DNA from: Opisthocomus hoazin
Lineage: Eukaryota; Chordata; Aves; Opisthocomiformes; Opisthocomidae
DNA length: 64,000 nt
Assembly: GCF_030867145.1 (NCBI RefSeq)
Contig: NC_134427.1
Coordinates: forward strand, 16,701,001-16,765,000
Direction of reading: 5' to 3'
Each line of letters starts with the position of its first letter. Position 1 is the first letter of the stretch. The notes under the pieces are model-generated. The model worked only from the letters and a program-made list of their open reading frames with translations, was not told the origin of the DNA and searched no databases. Of this stretch, positions 27,827-42,800 are shown in pieces. A program made the translations under genes and the position numbers.

Positions 27827-30800
27827 CTGCCAACAAGAAGATATCCATCACTCATCAGAAGGCTCTAGAGTTAAAAACTCAGTTTCTGCCAATAATATTT
27901 CCCTCTCTCTAAAGCAATTGTTTTATAGCTCAGAATGTTTTTGACTCAAAAAATGAGTCAGAGGAATTGTTAAACAAGGTATCGCTAATACTATCTGGTC
28001 CAGCTACAAGAAGGACTAGCTATTGCAATGGAAAAATCGATACTAAGATGTTAGTGAATAATCTGACCGTAAAAGAATCTTCTCCTCAGTCCCAATAGCA
28101 AGTGTCTAAGCCCTGACAAATGAAGTTCTTAAAATTCTTCAAGCATGTGGATATTATAGCCCCAGGTATTTTTATAATTCATATTCTTGGCTAACTCGTT
28201 TCTTAATATTTTTGAACTCTTAATTTCCATGACAGTGCACAGCAAGGAGATCCACAGGCTTATTCTGCTCTGTGAATGCAAGAAAATCTAGGAATAAGAC
28301 TCCTGAGTATGCAGGAAAACGGAAACAACATATCTGCAGGGCAAGGATCACCCCAGGCTTACTGTGGGGTTGAAAGTAACCGGTGTAAGTTTTTTAACAC
28401 AGAGAAGCCTTAAGGGTATTTTTTCAGTCTTCACTGCCAGCATAAATATTACTCCAGCAATACTATTAAATACTAGGCAGGGATCAAACTAGTGCTTGAT
28501 GTTCTTGGACTTGTAAGCCAAGAAGGTGGAATTCTGGTGGGGCTAGGCGTTCCTCTTCATGCAGCCTAACATAAGCCTGTCATCCTCGCAGAGGACAGAG
28601 GAATACAGATAACACTCCTTGTATGGCTTTGAGTTACTATTTAGAAAAAGCCTCCTCCATCCATCTTGTTTGAAAATTTTCAAGATTAATGTCTTCAGAT
28701 CAATAGACTGGAACAGTGCTTTACAGAATGCAGCTCTGAACAGATGAAGCTCTCATTGCTCACAACATTGTTCACAAGTGTTTCAACATTGTGCTCTCTC
28801 TGTCCATTTCAACCCAGGCAGTACCTCATTTCTGTAAGTCAAACTGAGAAAATTCAAACTTTTTTCTCATATTTGATTAGTCTGTGTGTGGCATGTGGCA
28901 GGCATGATGAGGCTGCTGTGCTTCAGCACAAGAACAGAGGCCACATGGGGACTTAAGCAATGTTAAGTACAAGAAGCTTGATTGTGCTTGCAATGAGATC
29001 AATGGAAAATGTCCATCAGCTCCATCAGTCACACTCCTGAGCAAAGGCAAAGAACCTTCCTATCTCCACTCAGGAGGTCTCTGGCCTTTTAAAAATCCTG
29101 GCTCATTGGTAGTTCTTGCAGGAGGCAAGCTGTTCTTAGGAATACTGGAGGAAGTACACTACCCATTAACAACAGGCTGCAGCTCTACATACACAGCAAA
29201 TTTTTCAGAGGTATCTACAGTGATGTAGGAATTTAAGTGCTACTGAAATTTTGATTCTGGAAATGAATTTTCACATTTTGGGAAGACTTCCTTCTTTGTA
29301 ATAAGCAAAAGCGAGTCTAAGGCCCTTTGCATGCTCTCAACATCACAAGGTAAAACAAGACCCAAAAACGGTGGCTCTTGCCTGTTTGAGGGAAGATGGG
29401 CTTTGGGAGAAACCTCACCATGCTTAGGATGAAGTAGGAGAGAGAAGAGACAAGATAAATGTTGGTCGACGACCTGCTGGAAAAGAGCCAGCAGTGTGCC
29501 CAGGTGGCCAAGAAGGCCAACAGCATCCTGGCTTCTATCAGGAATGGTGTGGCCAGCAGGAGTAGGGAGGTGATCGTCCCCTTGTACTCGGCACTGGTGA
29601 GGCCGCACCTCGAGTATTGTGTTCAGTTTCGGGCCCCTCATGACAAAAAAGACATTAAGGTGCTGGAATATGTCCAAAGAAGGGCAACAAAGCTGGTGAA
29701 GGGTGTGGAAAACAAGTCTTACGAGGAGTGGCTGAGGGAACCTGAAGGGAGGTTGTAGTGAGGTGGGTGTCAGTCTCTTCTCCCCAGTAACAGGCAATAG
29801 GACAAGAGAAAACAGCCTCAAGCTGCGTCAGGGGAGGTTTAGATTGGACATTAGGAAAAATTTCTTCAACAAAATGGTTGCCAAGCATTGGAACAGGATT
29901 CCAGGGAAGTGGTTGAGTCACCATCCCTGGAGGTGTTTAAAAGACGTGTGGATGTGGTGTTTAGGGACATGGTTTAGTGGTGGACTTGGCAGTGTTAGGT
30001 TAATGGTTGGACTCAATGATTTCAGGGTCTGTTTCAACCTAAACGATTCTATGATTCTAAGCAATCTTCCCTTGGTTATGATGGGCTGCCACACAGCAGT
30101 AACAAAACGGTCACACTCAGTAAAGTAAGGATCTAATTTCTCGTAATTCTCTCCCAAAGTTGACCTTGAGCTGTCCTGGCTCTTGCTGTTGTGTGCAAGA
30201 TGTAGGCATTGAACAGAAAACTGCTAACAGTTAACATCAGCCAAAAACCATGATCCAAATTAATAACTCCTCTGGATATTAAATCTACATCCTTTCCACC
30301 ACCAGCACCTTCAACCAGACAAATTGCTGACTGTGCTAATGGGAACCAAATCAGAGGAGAGTTTACACGTGGTATTTCCAATTTCCTACTCATGTGCTGA
30401 CAGTGCTGAACATTTCCTAAACAACAGGGCATGGTTTTCTGACCAGTAGAGGAGCAGTGTTCTCCTTAAACATCAACATTAGTCAGAGCTGTTTGAGGTA
30501 TTCAAGGAGTGGAAGACTAGTATATGCCTACAAGTGCTGTCCCTGCAAGGGAGGAAACAGTCATTGGATGTCAGGAAACTGGGCCAATTCTTGGGAAGAG
30601 GTGATGCAGAAAAACTTGTAATTCTGCTGCAAGGACCACAAGTGGTGTAAGTTCTAGTAAACGAGTAGCTGAGTACTTTGTGGAGTTCCGAATCTCGACT
30701 CAAGGCTGCTGGGTTTCCAGCGCTTACATGATTCAACATACAGAAATCCAGTCTGTTTGTGCCAGCCTTTCAAAAGATGACCTTCTAATCTGAGAAAAAT

Positions 30801-33800
30801 CTTGGTCTGTTTACATTTCATCTCTCACTTTGCACCTAAAAACATAAGATTAAACTGTCCTGCAACAGAATCCCTTTTAAAAACTTTAGTATTTTAATCA
30901 CACACACAGAGTTAGGCTGGAAACTGATATCAGAGCCTCCGTGTTGGTGCACATCCTCAGCTGGTCAGCTACCTGTATTAATGGAGAAAGCTTATTTTAT
31001 AGGACCTGTAGATTAAAAAATGGGTAACAGCTCTATAAACAACTACTATAGGGAGCAGGCACAGAGGTACCCCCTACTATCTCTAACACAACAATTCTGG
31101 ATGCTGGTGGATTACAGGGGGAAAGTGGCCAGGTGCACGGGCTCTCTCTAGACAGCATCTCTTACTGACAGTGTCAGCAACAGGAACCTGGAATGGAAAA
31201 GTCACTGCTCTGACGCAGTGGGGCATTTCTTACCTTCTTAGGCAGTATCTGAAATCAATAGCTTTCAGCTAGCATAATATGCTTTTACAGCTGAAGAACT
31301 GGCTTATCTATATCTAGGCTGGAGCGTGTCTCTGAGGTTTGGCACCACACTGAGCAAGCAGGGAGGGATAAGCTGAAGCCCAGCAGCAGCCTTGGAAGAG
31401 GTATGTGAGTCACGATGTCTGAGTCACACTCTTCCCCTACATCTTTCTTAGAGAGAACAACAGCTAAGAGGGCAGGAGAGGGGCCATCAAGTCTGTGCAT
31501 TCACCTGAGGGTGGAACTGACTCTACCTAAATTATTCTTGATACATGGTTATCTATTAAACACATCCAGCAATGGAAACTGCACACACTCTGTAAGCAAC
31601 CTATGCTATTCCACTCTTTACCACTCTTATTGTTAGAAAGTATTTCTTAATGTCTAAGCTAAACCTCCCCTGGTGCATTTTAAGCTCATAAAGGGCGTAA
31701 AGACTAGTCTTGTCCTCTGCAGCAAATTAAGTTGTCTTCTCTAGACTAAACAACTCCACTCCCATCAGTATTTCCTGGCTGACTGGAGGTCCAGAAGACC
31801 TGACCTTTTTTGCTGCTCTCTTCTGGACACTCTCCAACTTCAACTGCTATTGTTTAGTACTGACCTTTGCCAATTATAAATCACTATACTGTTTATGTGC
31901 CATTCCATGAACTGGCAGTGGAGAGAAAAGTTCCTCACTTGTTTTCTTTGCTGAGCAAGCCAATACATTGACTTATATGCAAACTATAGTCTGAACAGAC
32001 CTTATACATAGAAGTGTGCTGATTATCAAAAAAGTAGCTATCTCCCCCCATTACCTGCCACCCAATCCACTTACTGGTGTAAACTGTCACCCCTATGTAA
32101 AGATGTAAAGAGAGAGAATACCTGCTGCAGCAGACACACTGGTCTTCATTTGTGTTTTCTTGTCCTGAGAGCTCAAGCTGGAAGGCATATTCTTCTTCAG
32201 TATGTTCTCACTAGCACAGATCCCTTGCTACAACAGGAGGACAGAAGAAAAGAATACAACTAAGAAACCCGCCAGGCACTGGCACTCGTAAGGCTCACCC
32301 TGGCAACATCTCTAAACCTGACTGTGGAAAGGCAGCAAAAGCCAGACAAGGACGGTTGGTTGGACACACCCTGTGGGAGGGAGCGAGGAGGCAAGAAGGA
32401 AGACAGCTGCTACAAATACAGGGTTACTTCACATGCAGGCAAGTTATCCTCTCTCTCTTATGGATGGGGAATTGAAGAACCTGCCCAAGATACACACGAA
32501 ACTTGTGCAAGAGTCAGTGGAAAAGCCACCAAACTTTCAGTACTCAGTCTCCAGAACAGAGCAGTGAATGCAGTCTGTAGGTCACTAACAGCAAGGAAGC
32601 TACCGCAACTCAAAGCAGCTCTTAGGCTACATAAATACATTCTGGGCAATAGGCAAGCTCTGAAAAGGTTCTGGTTTGAGCAGTGCAAAGGAACATATAG
32701 GAGGATCCAGCTCTGAAACTAATCACTGTGACAGTACAGTCACACATGTGTTTGCTCACTTGCATCAGTTGTCTGTCTCAATACATTTTGGAGGCCAGTC
32801 CTGAAAATCTCTCTTTGAGCAGTGCTCACAACGCACCTCCCATGAAGATGATATTGAACAGCTTAAAAAAGTACCCAGGCAGTCTGGTGCAGCATTCACA
32901 CCCATGCAACATTACTTGGTACTCTACCTCCTCTTGATGCACTTTGGTCAAAGCTTTGTCTTCTGCTTTATGTTCTTTGGCAAGAGGGTGGTCCTGGAAA
33001 CCCTTTTGTTTCAGTTTTGCCATGGAGATCCAAGCTGGTTCAGAGGAAGCTGTTTCCAAATGTGAGGAGACTTTTTCTACAAAAGAAGCATTTTTGAAGT
33101 AAAGAAGGGATTTAGGTCAAGTCAGTCTAAAGCTAATGTTTTGTGTCTTAAATCCTTCAGAATCTGTAATACACTTTGAACAGTGCACAGATAAAATTAC
33201 CTTCCCTGATGATTTTGTCTTTGGCAATAACTGTTTTTATGTTCATTCCGGAGTTTTTGACCTGGCTCTGCTTCCGTTTAAGTCAATGGCAGAACTCCCA
33301 CTGAGATCATTGTGAACTGGATTTTGCCTTTGAAATGACACCCTTACATTGCAGATTAAATCAGTATGATAACCATGACTTTTTCACGTAGGCAGTAAAA
33401 TATAGGCTGCCTTTCACTTTTTAAATATTTTAAATGAAGTGATTGTAGAAAAAAATCCAATCACACCTACTGCAATTCCTAGTTAAGGTTTGAACTGCTG
33501 CAGTCTGGAAAATTAACTACAAAACAGCACCAAGTTTTACAAAGCTGTGTTAAAACTCCAACTATAAGCACAAGTAGGTCGTACCAGAAATGTTTCAGAG
33601 GCCCTTAAGCTATTACTCTGTTGTTATTCTGGCTGGAACACACCCCTCATTAAGATAAGCTAAGAATTCTCTTTACTGGCCAAATCATCATGCCAATTAA
33701 ATTATGGTGCTGACAAACTCAAGGCTGAATTTGGTCCTCGTCAAGAGGACTTTTATCTTCTGTTTGCCCCTCTGCCAAGGTTCTTACATGACCACTGTTT

Positions 33801-36800
33801 TCTACAATGTTTGGATAAAAATACAGCACAAATACCTGGAGGTTTATGACCATTTTGCTTCTTTGCCACTTCTGACCTCCTCTTTGGAGGATTTTTGTCT
33901 TCTAGGAGATCTGGTTTTTTAACAAATGATTTTGTGCTGACGGGAAGGCCTGGAGGTGGCTTCCCAGTGCCCACTGATTTCTGATCCTCCTTGACTGAAG
34001 CAGAACAAGCAGGGGGAACAGCTGAGGGCATCAGCTTTGGAGACTCAGCACGGCTTTCATTCTGGTATTTTAGTAAAGAAGACGTTCTCCTTAGTCTGAC
34101 CCCAAATGGGTTTTCAATATTTTGTGCCTCATGGTCTGCCCACTCCATAGAAGAATTCAAATGCAAATCGCTGTCCTTACAATCTCGATCGAATCTATCC
34201 GAGTTGGTTTTTGCTGATTCCTGGATGACTGCATCAAAACGTGTGTGTTCTTTTGTCATTCCTTCAAACAACTCTGGTCTTATAGGGGACGTCGGGGAAC
34301 TTCTGATATAGGAATCTTCCTTTGAATTTGAACCCCCTGAAAGAGATCTTTGCCATGCTGGTGCAATGGTAAATCTGACTGGTTTAGCAGAAGCAGTCTT
34401 CAGTGGACTTTTTACATTTTCATCTGAAGATCTACTGTCTTCCACTGTTTTTCTGTGAGAAGCTGTACTGCTTATCTGGTACTCCTTATTGTCGTCATCA
34501 GAAGAGGTATTGCTCTTCAAGCCAGCCAGACTTGATGAGGCAAGACATCCAATGGAAAGTTTTTCAGAAATGTATGATGTGTTGGCCTGTTGACTGCCTT
34601 GGTTACCCTTCGAAACAGAAACAGTTTCTGCTTTCAAACATGCTTCCGATTTACTGGGAGGTAGTATGCAACCTGCTTGCAAGACAGATGCAGCAGTGTC
34701 TATTTTTTTTTCTGCATTGGCTTTGGATGACTGAAATTCTATTATTTCACAAATTTCTTTGTCATTTCTTGTTAGTGAACTGTTTTCAGGCTTCAAAACA
34801 GCCACTGTCTTGATGTCAGAAGATGACTCTGAATCGGCTACCAGAACCGGTAAAGTGCTTGGTGAGACAGCGTGGTTGAAATGATTCTCAGTAGTACCCA
34901 AGCAGGCTTCTACTTTGCCAGTGAACAGTGAATCCTCCTTTTTCTGGTCTTTGATGTTTGGGTCCACAGAACTTACTGCGGACCTTTGTGCAACATATGC
35001 CAATATATCTATGCCCTCTGTTTCCACACCATTGCTAAACAAGTCAGCTGCTAGTATGTCTGGAAACACAACAGCTTCTCCTTCAACTTGTTGCAATTTT
35101 GAAAGTGCAGATACTTCAACATTGGTATTTTGCTGATGTAATTTCAATTCGTCAGCAGACTCATCTGAACAGTCCGACACTTTTGCACTGTGGTGTTCCT
35201 CCAGGTTCATTGGAGAAGGCTCAGGTCTCAGAAGGGGTGCAGCTGCTTTGTAGTGATGGTCCACGGCTGGAAGGCATGCACTCTCTTGCAGCAAAGCACA
35301 AGAGTCTTCTGCCAAAAGTGTGGAATCAGGAGAGTCATGGGCAGCATCAGTGGGACTTTTTACACTTGCTGTCTCCTTAAAATCGCTTCCCTTTGCACAA
35401 TGTCCCACCTGCGGTGACGGCCCTATATTAAACAGAGGAGAAGAGCATGCACTTAAAGGTTACAATTCAAGCACCATCCATATTAGTAATTCATTCCAGA
35501 CAGTGCAGTCATTTAGCATGATTTCCCCACGTCTGGCCACCACCATCTGATAAATAAGTCTGTTAAAAGCATATTTAGAAATGGGCTGTCCAAGTGAGGA
35601 GACTAACAAAGTTTTTACCTAAACCCGGGAACAACTGTAAGTTGTTGTTGTCTGCTTAAGGTATACCAAATCAGTTGCTGTTTATTTCTTTTCTGTGCAT
35701 ACCCCAAGTTGTAAGACTGCTAGCTGGATTTCCCTAGACATTTCTTCATGCGTATGCCTAGAAAGGCTGTCTAGAATGACATGGAGGATTTTCTGTATTT
35801 AAGTAGAACATCTCGGCATCAGGTAGCTCTGCCTCTGCAGCTCCAGCAGGGCTGCTGGACGTCTGGATAGCTTAGATGTGTCTGCATGCACAGCAACTCT
35901 GATGGGTGACAGCACCAGGTCCCAAGTCTGCCCTGACAACAAAGTGCCAACACTCCCACTATGCTATAGCGTTACCATCAGCCAGGGCATTCGTAATGCA
36001 GTGCTAAAGAGACAAGTCTTTGGTGCTGTTTTGGAGAATTTTCATTTGTTTTTATAATTTACAATTACAATTGTGTTACCACTGGCAATTAGCTGTTACT
36101 CAAATTATAAACGTGGAGGTGGTAAAGGAAGGTCTCGTAAACACAAGCCAAGTCAATTTACACACATAACAGATATAATGCTGAGGTTTTTCTGAGTTTC
36201 AGGGAACTCAGATCCCCAGTCAATGAGATCCAGCCAACCGTGTAGCACAGGTACTTCTGAACATGGTACTTTCACCTCATGTATTTTTTTAATACTGCCC
36301 TCAAAGTTCACCATTTTAGTACCACTGTGTTGGGTGGAGTACATGACTTTTTCCACCATAACATTTAGCAGCCAGGATTGGTTTTATGATATAAAACCTA
36401 AAGATACCTAGTTTGAAAGGACTCACAAATCAGACAGGTCCTGTCAGCCTTATATAGAAGAGTTCAAGCAACCAAAGCAGCAATTCATAATTCTGCTTTA
36501 CCTTCCCAATCACTTTTACGCTGGTCACCCCCAAGACATTCTGCTGAATTTCCCTTCTCTTCTGGAGTTGCGGGAAGACATGCTTCATTTTCCATCTGTT
36601 CCACCTAATGAGATGCAGTAAGAACTTTTAATTAAAGAATAATGCACAAAAAATTGTATTTTATACACACGCGTGTTTACAAATACTCAGAATATAAACA
36701 CAAAACCCCGATTCTGTAATTTAACAACACTGTGGGTAATGTGCTATTCCAATTAAGAACTCATTCATGTTTAAAATGTCGAAGGCAGCCTGCTGATCTC

Positions 36801-39800
36801 TCTTGAATCTGAAATATTCTGGGACTGATGTATTCTGAGTGAACAAGTGTGTTTTAAGACATCACCCAAGCTACCTGGTGGCATAGAACAGACCAAGTCG
36901 GAGACGTTATCATCGCTTCTGGTGTCTCTGATTGACACCCTACAATTAGCTTTTCTCCTTCAGCACTGTAGTTGTACCAGCTGCAGCACAAAGAATATCC
37001 CGCAAAGATGCTGTAGGGCCAAGGTTTCCAAGAAAACCACATTCTGTATTACAGTCTTCCGGAATTTCTCCCCACTCCACCCCACACCCCACCTTTCTCA
37101 GGGCAGGGCAATTCTAACTCCAGGGACAGATTTTCATGTACAGTTCTCTGATGGAGAGGAAAAACGCAGTATGGAAACATTACTCCTTATTTCGGTCACA
37201 CTCCAGCTCAACAACCTTTTCTATCTGGTGAGCTTCGTCTTCACAACACGTTTCCTAGAAGCCAGGATGAGAAGCATCTCATCCTACTTTCCCACATGCA
37301 GAGCCACACTCCTTCCCAAAGTTCTTCAGTCTCTCCTTTGACATACAAAGAATTAAGTTAAAGCTAATCTGAAATTACAGAAATAGACTTAGGCTTCCTT
37401 AAAACTGAAAACTAGCTTTTCAAACACGAGGACTGTTTTTACAAATTAAGTGTAACCTGCAACTTTCTTGGCTAAATAATGAAAAACTAAAGTTGCACTT
37501 CAGCTCCTATGATCTTGAAGTTTTCTAAGTACTTTTTGTTGGGTTGGTTGGTAGAAAATAGGTGGTTTCTCCTCTTCCAATGGAATAACAAAAAAAGGTA
37601 AAGGAATGTGGATAGGAAAGAAAAAAAATGGAAAAAATATTTAAAATAATATTTAAAATTCACATCCATTTCCTTCTGCGTAGTGATTCTTTTCCAGAGA
37701 AAACTTACAGGTGGGGGTTGCTGACTCTTGCTGGTAAAGCCCTTCTGTTTCCGGGGGTTTATGGCAATCCTGTGCCTCGCTGCTGAGGTGTCCAGGCAGC
37801 CGAGGGGACTGGCGGGGACAGTGAAATCGACGGGAAGGAAGCTGCTGCCTCGGGAGCCGGGGGGGCCCACAGTGGCAGAGGATGAAGGACTGATGGGCCT
37901 GGAGGAAGCTCCAGAAGGTATCTGTAAAACGCAAACACGTCACCGTACATTTTGCTTGGCTTCCGCACATCTCTGAACCAATTCCTTCGTGAGCTCACTC
38001 CATTTCAGAAGCCTGAAATGGCTATATTTTTGGACATAAATCCTCACTTTAAAATGCATGCCTACTGTCATCTCTGCAAAGAGATTACTCAATTCTGTGT
38101 GTTCAGCTGTATGTTACACAAAAGTGAAAAATATCTGTCTCTCCCTCTCACACAGCAAGAGCCTCTGCTGTCCCCTTCCCAGCTCTTGTCGGAAAAACTA
38201 TTTGCAATACACGTATGTACCAGCAGGAGACACTGGTGCAATTTTTATAGCTGCCTTTTCATCCCAACAATGTGACACATTGCAGGAATATGTTATTAAA
38301 AAGCCAAGAAAGTAGTACGGATACTTGTTCCTCATTATTTCTAAGAAAGTTACCCTAGCCATTTTGCTCTTTTAATATCTGCTCTCCCAGAAAAATCAAA
38401 TGCTTCTCTCCACAAGTATTCCAGAACCATCTTCCAGACAATGATGGGAACCTCACCCTCGCAGCAATGTTGCTCTGGGGAACTAAGCAGTAACCTTAGA
38501 TTCTGCTAACAAAAAAAAAAGAAGGGTGTTTACAGAAGCGTGTGTAGAGAAACCCCTAAACAAGCAGTTTGACTGATTTTATTACTGTTTTGACATGTAG
38601 GCCAGTCTTTCTCAAACATCTCCAAACTTTCAGACATGCCAAACAGAATTCATTCAGTATAACATACCTGCTATTTTGGCTTTGGCCATAAAGCTAGGTG
38701 AAACACAGCCACTTAACTGTGCTTGGCATTCAGACTTTAGTTTTGTTTAAGCTTAGGATATAATACAGCATTTAAAACAGGTATGCTGATGCAGTGTTAA
38801 AGATAACGAAAGCATCTTCCCATCTGATCTACAAAAAAATGTCTAGGTACATTCTTTGTGTTTAAGATAGATAAAATTAATTTCTTTAGTCTCCATTCTT
38901 TTTTTTTTTAGTTCCTAGATCTGAAATAAACCAAAACAGAATGCATTGACAGACACAGACTCTTCTCATGAAAAAAATTTACACATTGTGAAAGATGAAC
39001 ACAGTAAATAAGTTATTGTTCTAATTCTGCAAGATTAATCATAAACCTATAAGGATCACTAAAACTTACAAAAATAGTAACATTGTTACTCATTCTGCAT
39101 ACAAGTTGTTCTGCCTTTCAATTATAAAACTACAGTTTTGCTTATTTAATATAAAAACACCTGAAGCTAGTATCTGAGCTACTGCTGTACACAAATGGCA
39201 AACTCCCTACTCCACTGAGGATTCAGGATATTTTTTGATCCAAGCACTGACAGTTGGTACCTTCTCTCAAAGACAGTGGAACAGACACAGGATTTCCACA
39301 CCAGTGTTTCAGTGTAAGATAAATTTGGTGTTTGATGGTTATTGCACGCTTCCAGAAGTCCGCACAAGGAGAATGCTGCAGCTAGGAGGCCTATTTCCTA
39401 ATGTGTGCTTGTGCCAAAGCACTGTTCTCAGCCCCACAAGCCGAGACCCTGTTTGCTTTTAATCAGTCCGCGTTGAAGATGCCAACCAGGAAGTCAGACT
39501 TCCGCAAACGCTATCTGGCAAAGACAGGGTAATGCTGGTTAGTATCTCTGTGAAGTCACTTGCTGCTTGCTTTGAGCGACAGGCTCGCATTTAGCTTTAG
39601 ATTAGTCAGAAAGTGGGTATTTATAAATGTGGAAGGCACTGAGAAGTTATATGGGTGACACATCAGGGCTTCACACAGAGGTGACAGCAGCATGAAGCTG
39701 GGAAAACCCAGCGAAGCAGCACAGGGCAAAGAAATGAAGTAACTGTCATCTGCAGCAAGATGAATACAATAGTAAAATGCAAACCACGACACTGTGTGTA

Positions 39801-42800
39801 ATTTCAGACTGCTTAGGATCAAATCCTCTTTTTGATTTACTAAATATATAACATTGTTAAATGGAGTAACTGGTGTAGATTTCTTGGTGCTTTTCACAAT
39901 TTGCCTCATCTTTGGGATCAAGTTATTCAGTTTAACAGCTTGTATTCTGCTAGCTCAAATGCTGGTATTGCATAAATAGTTTCAAAAGTTACTGAAAAAA
40001 TTATGATTATTTAGGATTTTTTTTTTAATAAACATATTGGCAAGATTTCTGCTAAGCCACATGGCTAAGAAAAATATTTGGGTAAAGGAACATACATGGT
40101 ATTGTAGAGAAGCTAGACAAATTCCTAGGGAGCTGGGCAGAAAAAAGAAGAGCCTTTAAGTGGGAAATTCTGTGTGATATAGAAAAGAGAAAAAAGCTTC
40201 TCCTCTCTCTGTCTTACTTTCTCATAGTAGATGAGGCTGTAAGACTGAAAGAGCTCAAAGATTTCTCAACTGGAGAGAAAACGGCTTTTTGCATTGTAAG
40301 GAAAAAGCAGTATGCAGACTTACAAAATGGAGCATTTTAGTCAAAATATAAAACCGGAGATGAGTTTATAAAACGAACATTGAAATAATGATAAAATATA
40401 TACAAGAATTTATTAAAAATAATGACAATCCAAGTTACCTAGATGACTTTGGCCTCTAGAGTTCTGTGACTAGTAGTCTACTATGAGGGGGAGACACTGC
40501 TTTATCTTTCTAATCCCAAAGCAACAGATCTAGGAATAACTGAGCAGGAGAGTGTCTGATCTCAAGCACAGACAGGAAAGTTGAGCTGGTCTTGCTCAAA
40601 GGTTGCTTTCTCCCTTAGAGATGGCTGGCCAAAGAGAGTGTGAAAGAGAAATCTTCCTTAGCAGTGGGGTAGGCACTAACTGTTTGACCCTCAAGATGTT
40701 GCCCTGGCTGCTCAAGGCCCTCTTCATCAGGAAGAAATCTTCTAGGTACCCTGTAATCTCCCCTTTACTTGTGGGGCGTTCTCAGTTCCACAGTGTTAAA
40801 TTGTGTTCTCTCTGGTGAGCTTCTAAAACAGGGATTCTGTATGAAGGACTGCAAAGCTTGAGCCGAAATGGCCCATAGCAGATCTGGACCCATAAATATT
40901 CCCCTTCTCAGCTAAATGACAGATTACTTTGCTTATAAAATTGCAAGAGCCATCCCACAAAATGAATCAGCCCTGCTGGAGTGGTGGCTGCCTTTGTCAC
41001 TGCATGTGAAGACCCCATTGGCATAACTGTGGTTTGACTGGTCTTTCAGACATTATATTAACTCTAGAGAAAGGCAACACAAGCAAACGTTGCAGGCTTG
41101 CCTTGAAAGCATGAGATGGACAGGAACTCAACTCAGCTTCAAGCAGCAGGGACAGTCAAGGTGAAGGTCCCATAGGCTCCTCTCCAAAAATACGACCTCT
41201 GTAAATTTTTCTGAGGTGGTCAAGGAACAGATTGTGTTGGTCTGACAGCAGAACCTGCTCCTGCTGATGGTCACTTATGATCCAAAGAAAACTGCAAATG
41301 AACACAGACCTTTTCCTGTGGAATACCTAGCATCAGAAAGGGCTGATGCTGCAATTATTTCCCATGATGAGAGATGCCTGGCATCGCTCACAAGCCACTG
41401 CTGAGGGACAGATGTTACTAAGGTATTACTGCTGTTGGGTACTGGGGCCCTGGGACATGGAAGCAGAATTGAAGTGCTTTGCCTTGTCTGGTTTTCTGTT
41501 GTGTAACTTTACAGATTTATACTGCGTCACAGAGCTGACTATGCTGTTCACACAAACCATTTACCAAGAGATTTCTGCCTCTATTTGGCTCTTATTCAAC
41601 ACTCTGTGACAGGCACATTTTTAGTATCATTTGCATCACTCTGGACTGTTGATAAATTGTACCCAGAACAGATTTTAAAAAAAAGATTATCGTACTGGCC
41701 CCATACAGACACCACACATGCTGTCTCAGGAAAGTTTATTAGCAGGAAAAGTAGCTATTTACCTGTTCGTCTTCACTGTCTGTCCCGCCTAAACTCAAGG
41801 AGCTATGACGCTGAACAGGGTTGGAGGACTGTGGGATAAAATAAGGAAGAGGGTAAGTCGAGGGAAGTATCACACTGAATTATCCGGGACTGGATATCCA
41901 GTGCTAATTATGAGAAAACACAAGAGGAAAGATAAAGGAAAGGGTCACTGAGTCCCTTGCTTCACAGAGTAGGTTTGATATGTGCATTGGGGATTAAACA
42001 TATAGTAGGGGAGCTTTACCCTGCTGTGAGATATGCCATGAAGGTTGACCACATGAGGCAATACATTTTATAAAGTTATTCTGGCTTATTGTTTTAAGAT
42101 CTTCAAATTTACAAATGTTCACATGCTCACTCAAGTCCAAAAACATGTATCTGCTACAAGAAGGCAATTCCTAAGAAAGAAGGTAATCCAACGCCCCTCC
42201 AAGTCCCATCAGGACCTGTTCTCTTCAGACTCAGCATTGTCACCTTCCCGTCAATTCAACTAATATTGCCCTGGCTTTGAGCTATTTCATTCCAAAAACA
42301 GTAACTGTTTAAGATTCTCTAGCAGTCCTCATTATTTTTGTTTTCCTCACTAGCTTTAAAACACCCAAAAACTCTTCTCCTTTCACAGGTGCAGGAAACT
42401 GCCAATCTCTCCAGCTTGTTGAAGCTGGAAGACATGGGAAGTTTTTGTGCGGTGTGAGTGCCTCAGCTTGTTCTCGGACTGGAATTGGAACAGTCACAGT
42501 AACACAACACTCACCCGTGAATCATTCACTTCTTATGCTTTCTGCCATACAGACCTGCCAGGAGAGACTGCCTTGCCCAAAGACACCAAGAGTTGTCAGA
42601 TCAACTGAGTTTCTCTCCTCCTTCCCTAATGATATAGGTCACAACTGCCCCGGCACTGGTCTATACAAAAGCATAGAAAATTGTACTCAGAAGGGGTATT
42701 TGTAAGGCCACTTCCTAGGTACCCCTCACAGTGACAAGCTCACAATCCACCTAGGTAATTTGTTCTACTTCTGACTGATTTGTACCATCAGATTTTATCA

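Larger units (their letters stand above)
27827..32121 (-). other. KIAA1210 last intron, with CR1 insertions
   Basis: A GT-AG intron of 4295 bases between exons 10 and 11. It contains a CR1 copy in antisense orientation (29461-30059) and an older CR1 remnant in sense orientation (31600-31845). The remainder is unique AT-rich sequence. Confidence 0.85.

Noticed and set aside
28130..28270. Possible ancient repeat (word TCCACAGGCTTATTCTGCTC on the plus strand)
   Set aside because: It vaguely recalls old vertebrate repeats, but too few positions are convincing to name or bound an element.
29240..29821. 193-codon minus-strand open frame
   Set aside because: It mostly overlaps the CR1 copy in antisense; no family resemblance or splice support.
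32324..32716. 130-codon plus-strand open frame in KIAA1210 intron 9
   Set aside because: No recognisable domain, antisense to an active gene, no splice or conservation evidence visible.
33991..35417. Several plus-strand open frames over the large KIAA1210 exon
   Set aside because: They are shadows of the 1587-base coding exon on the minus strand.
36847..37341. 164-codon plus-strand open frame in KIAA1210 intron 6
   Set aside because: Translation is low in recognisable structure and lies wholly in an intron of the opposite strand; likely chance.
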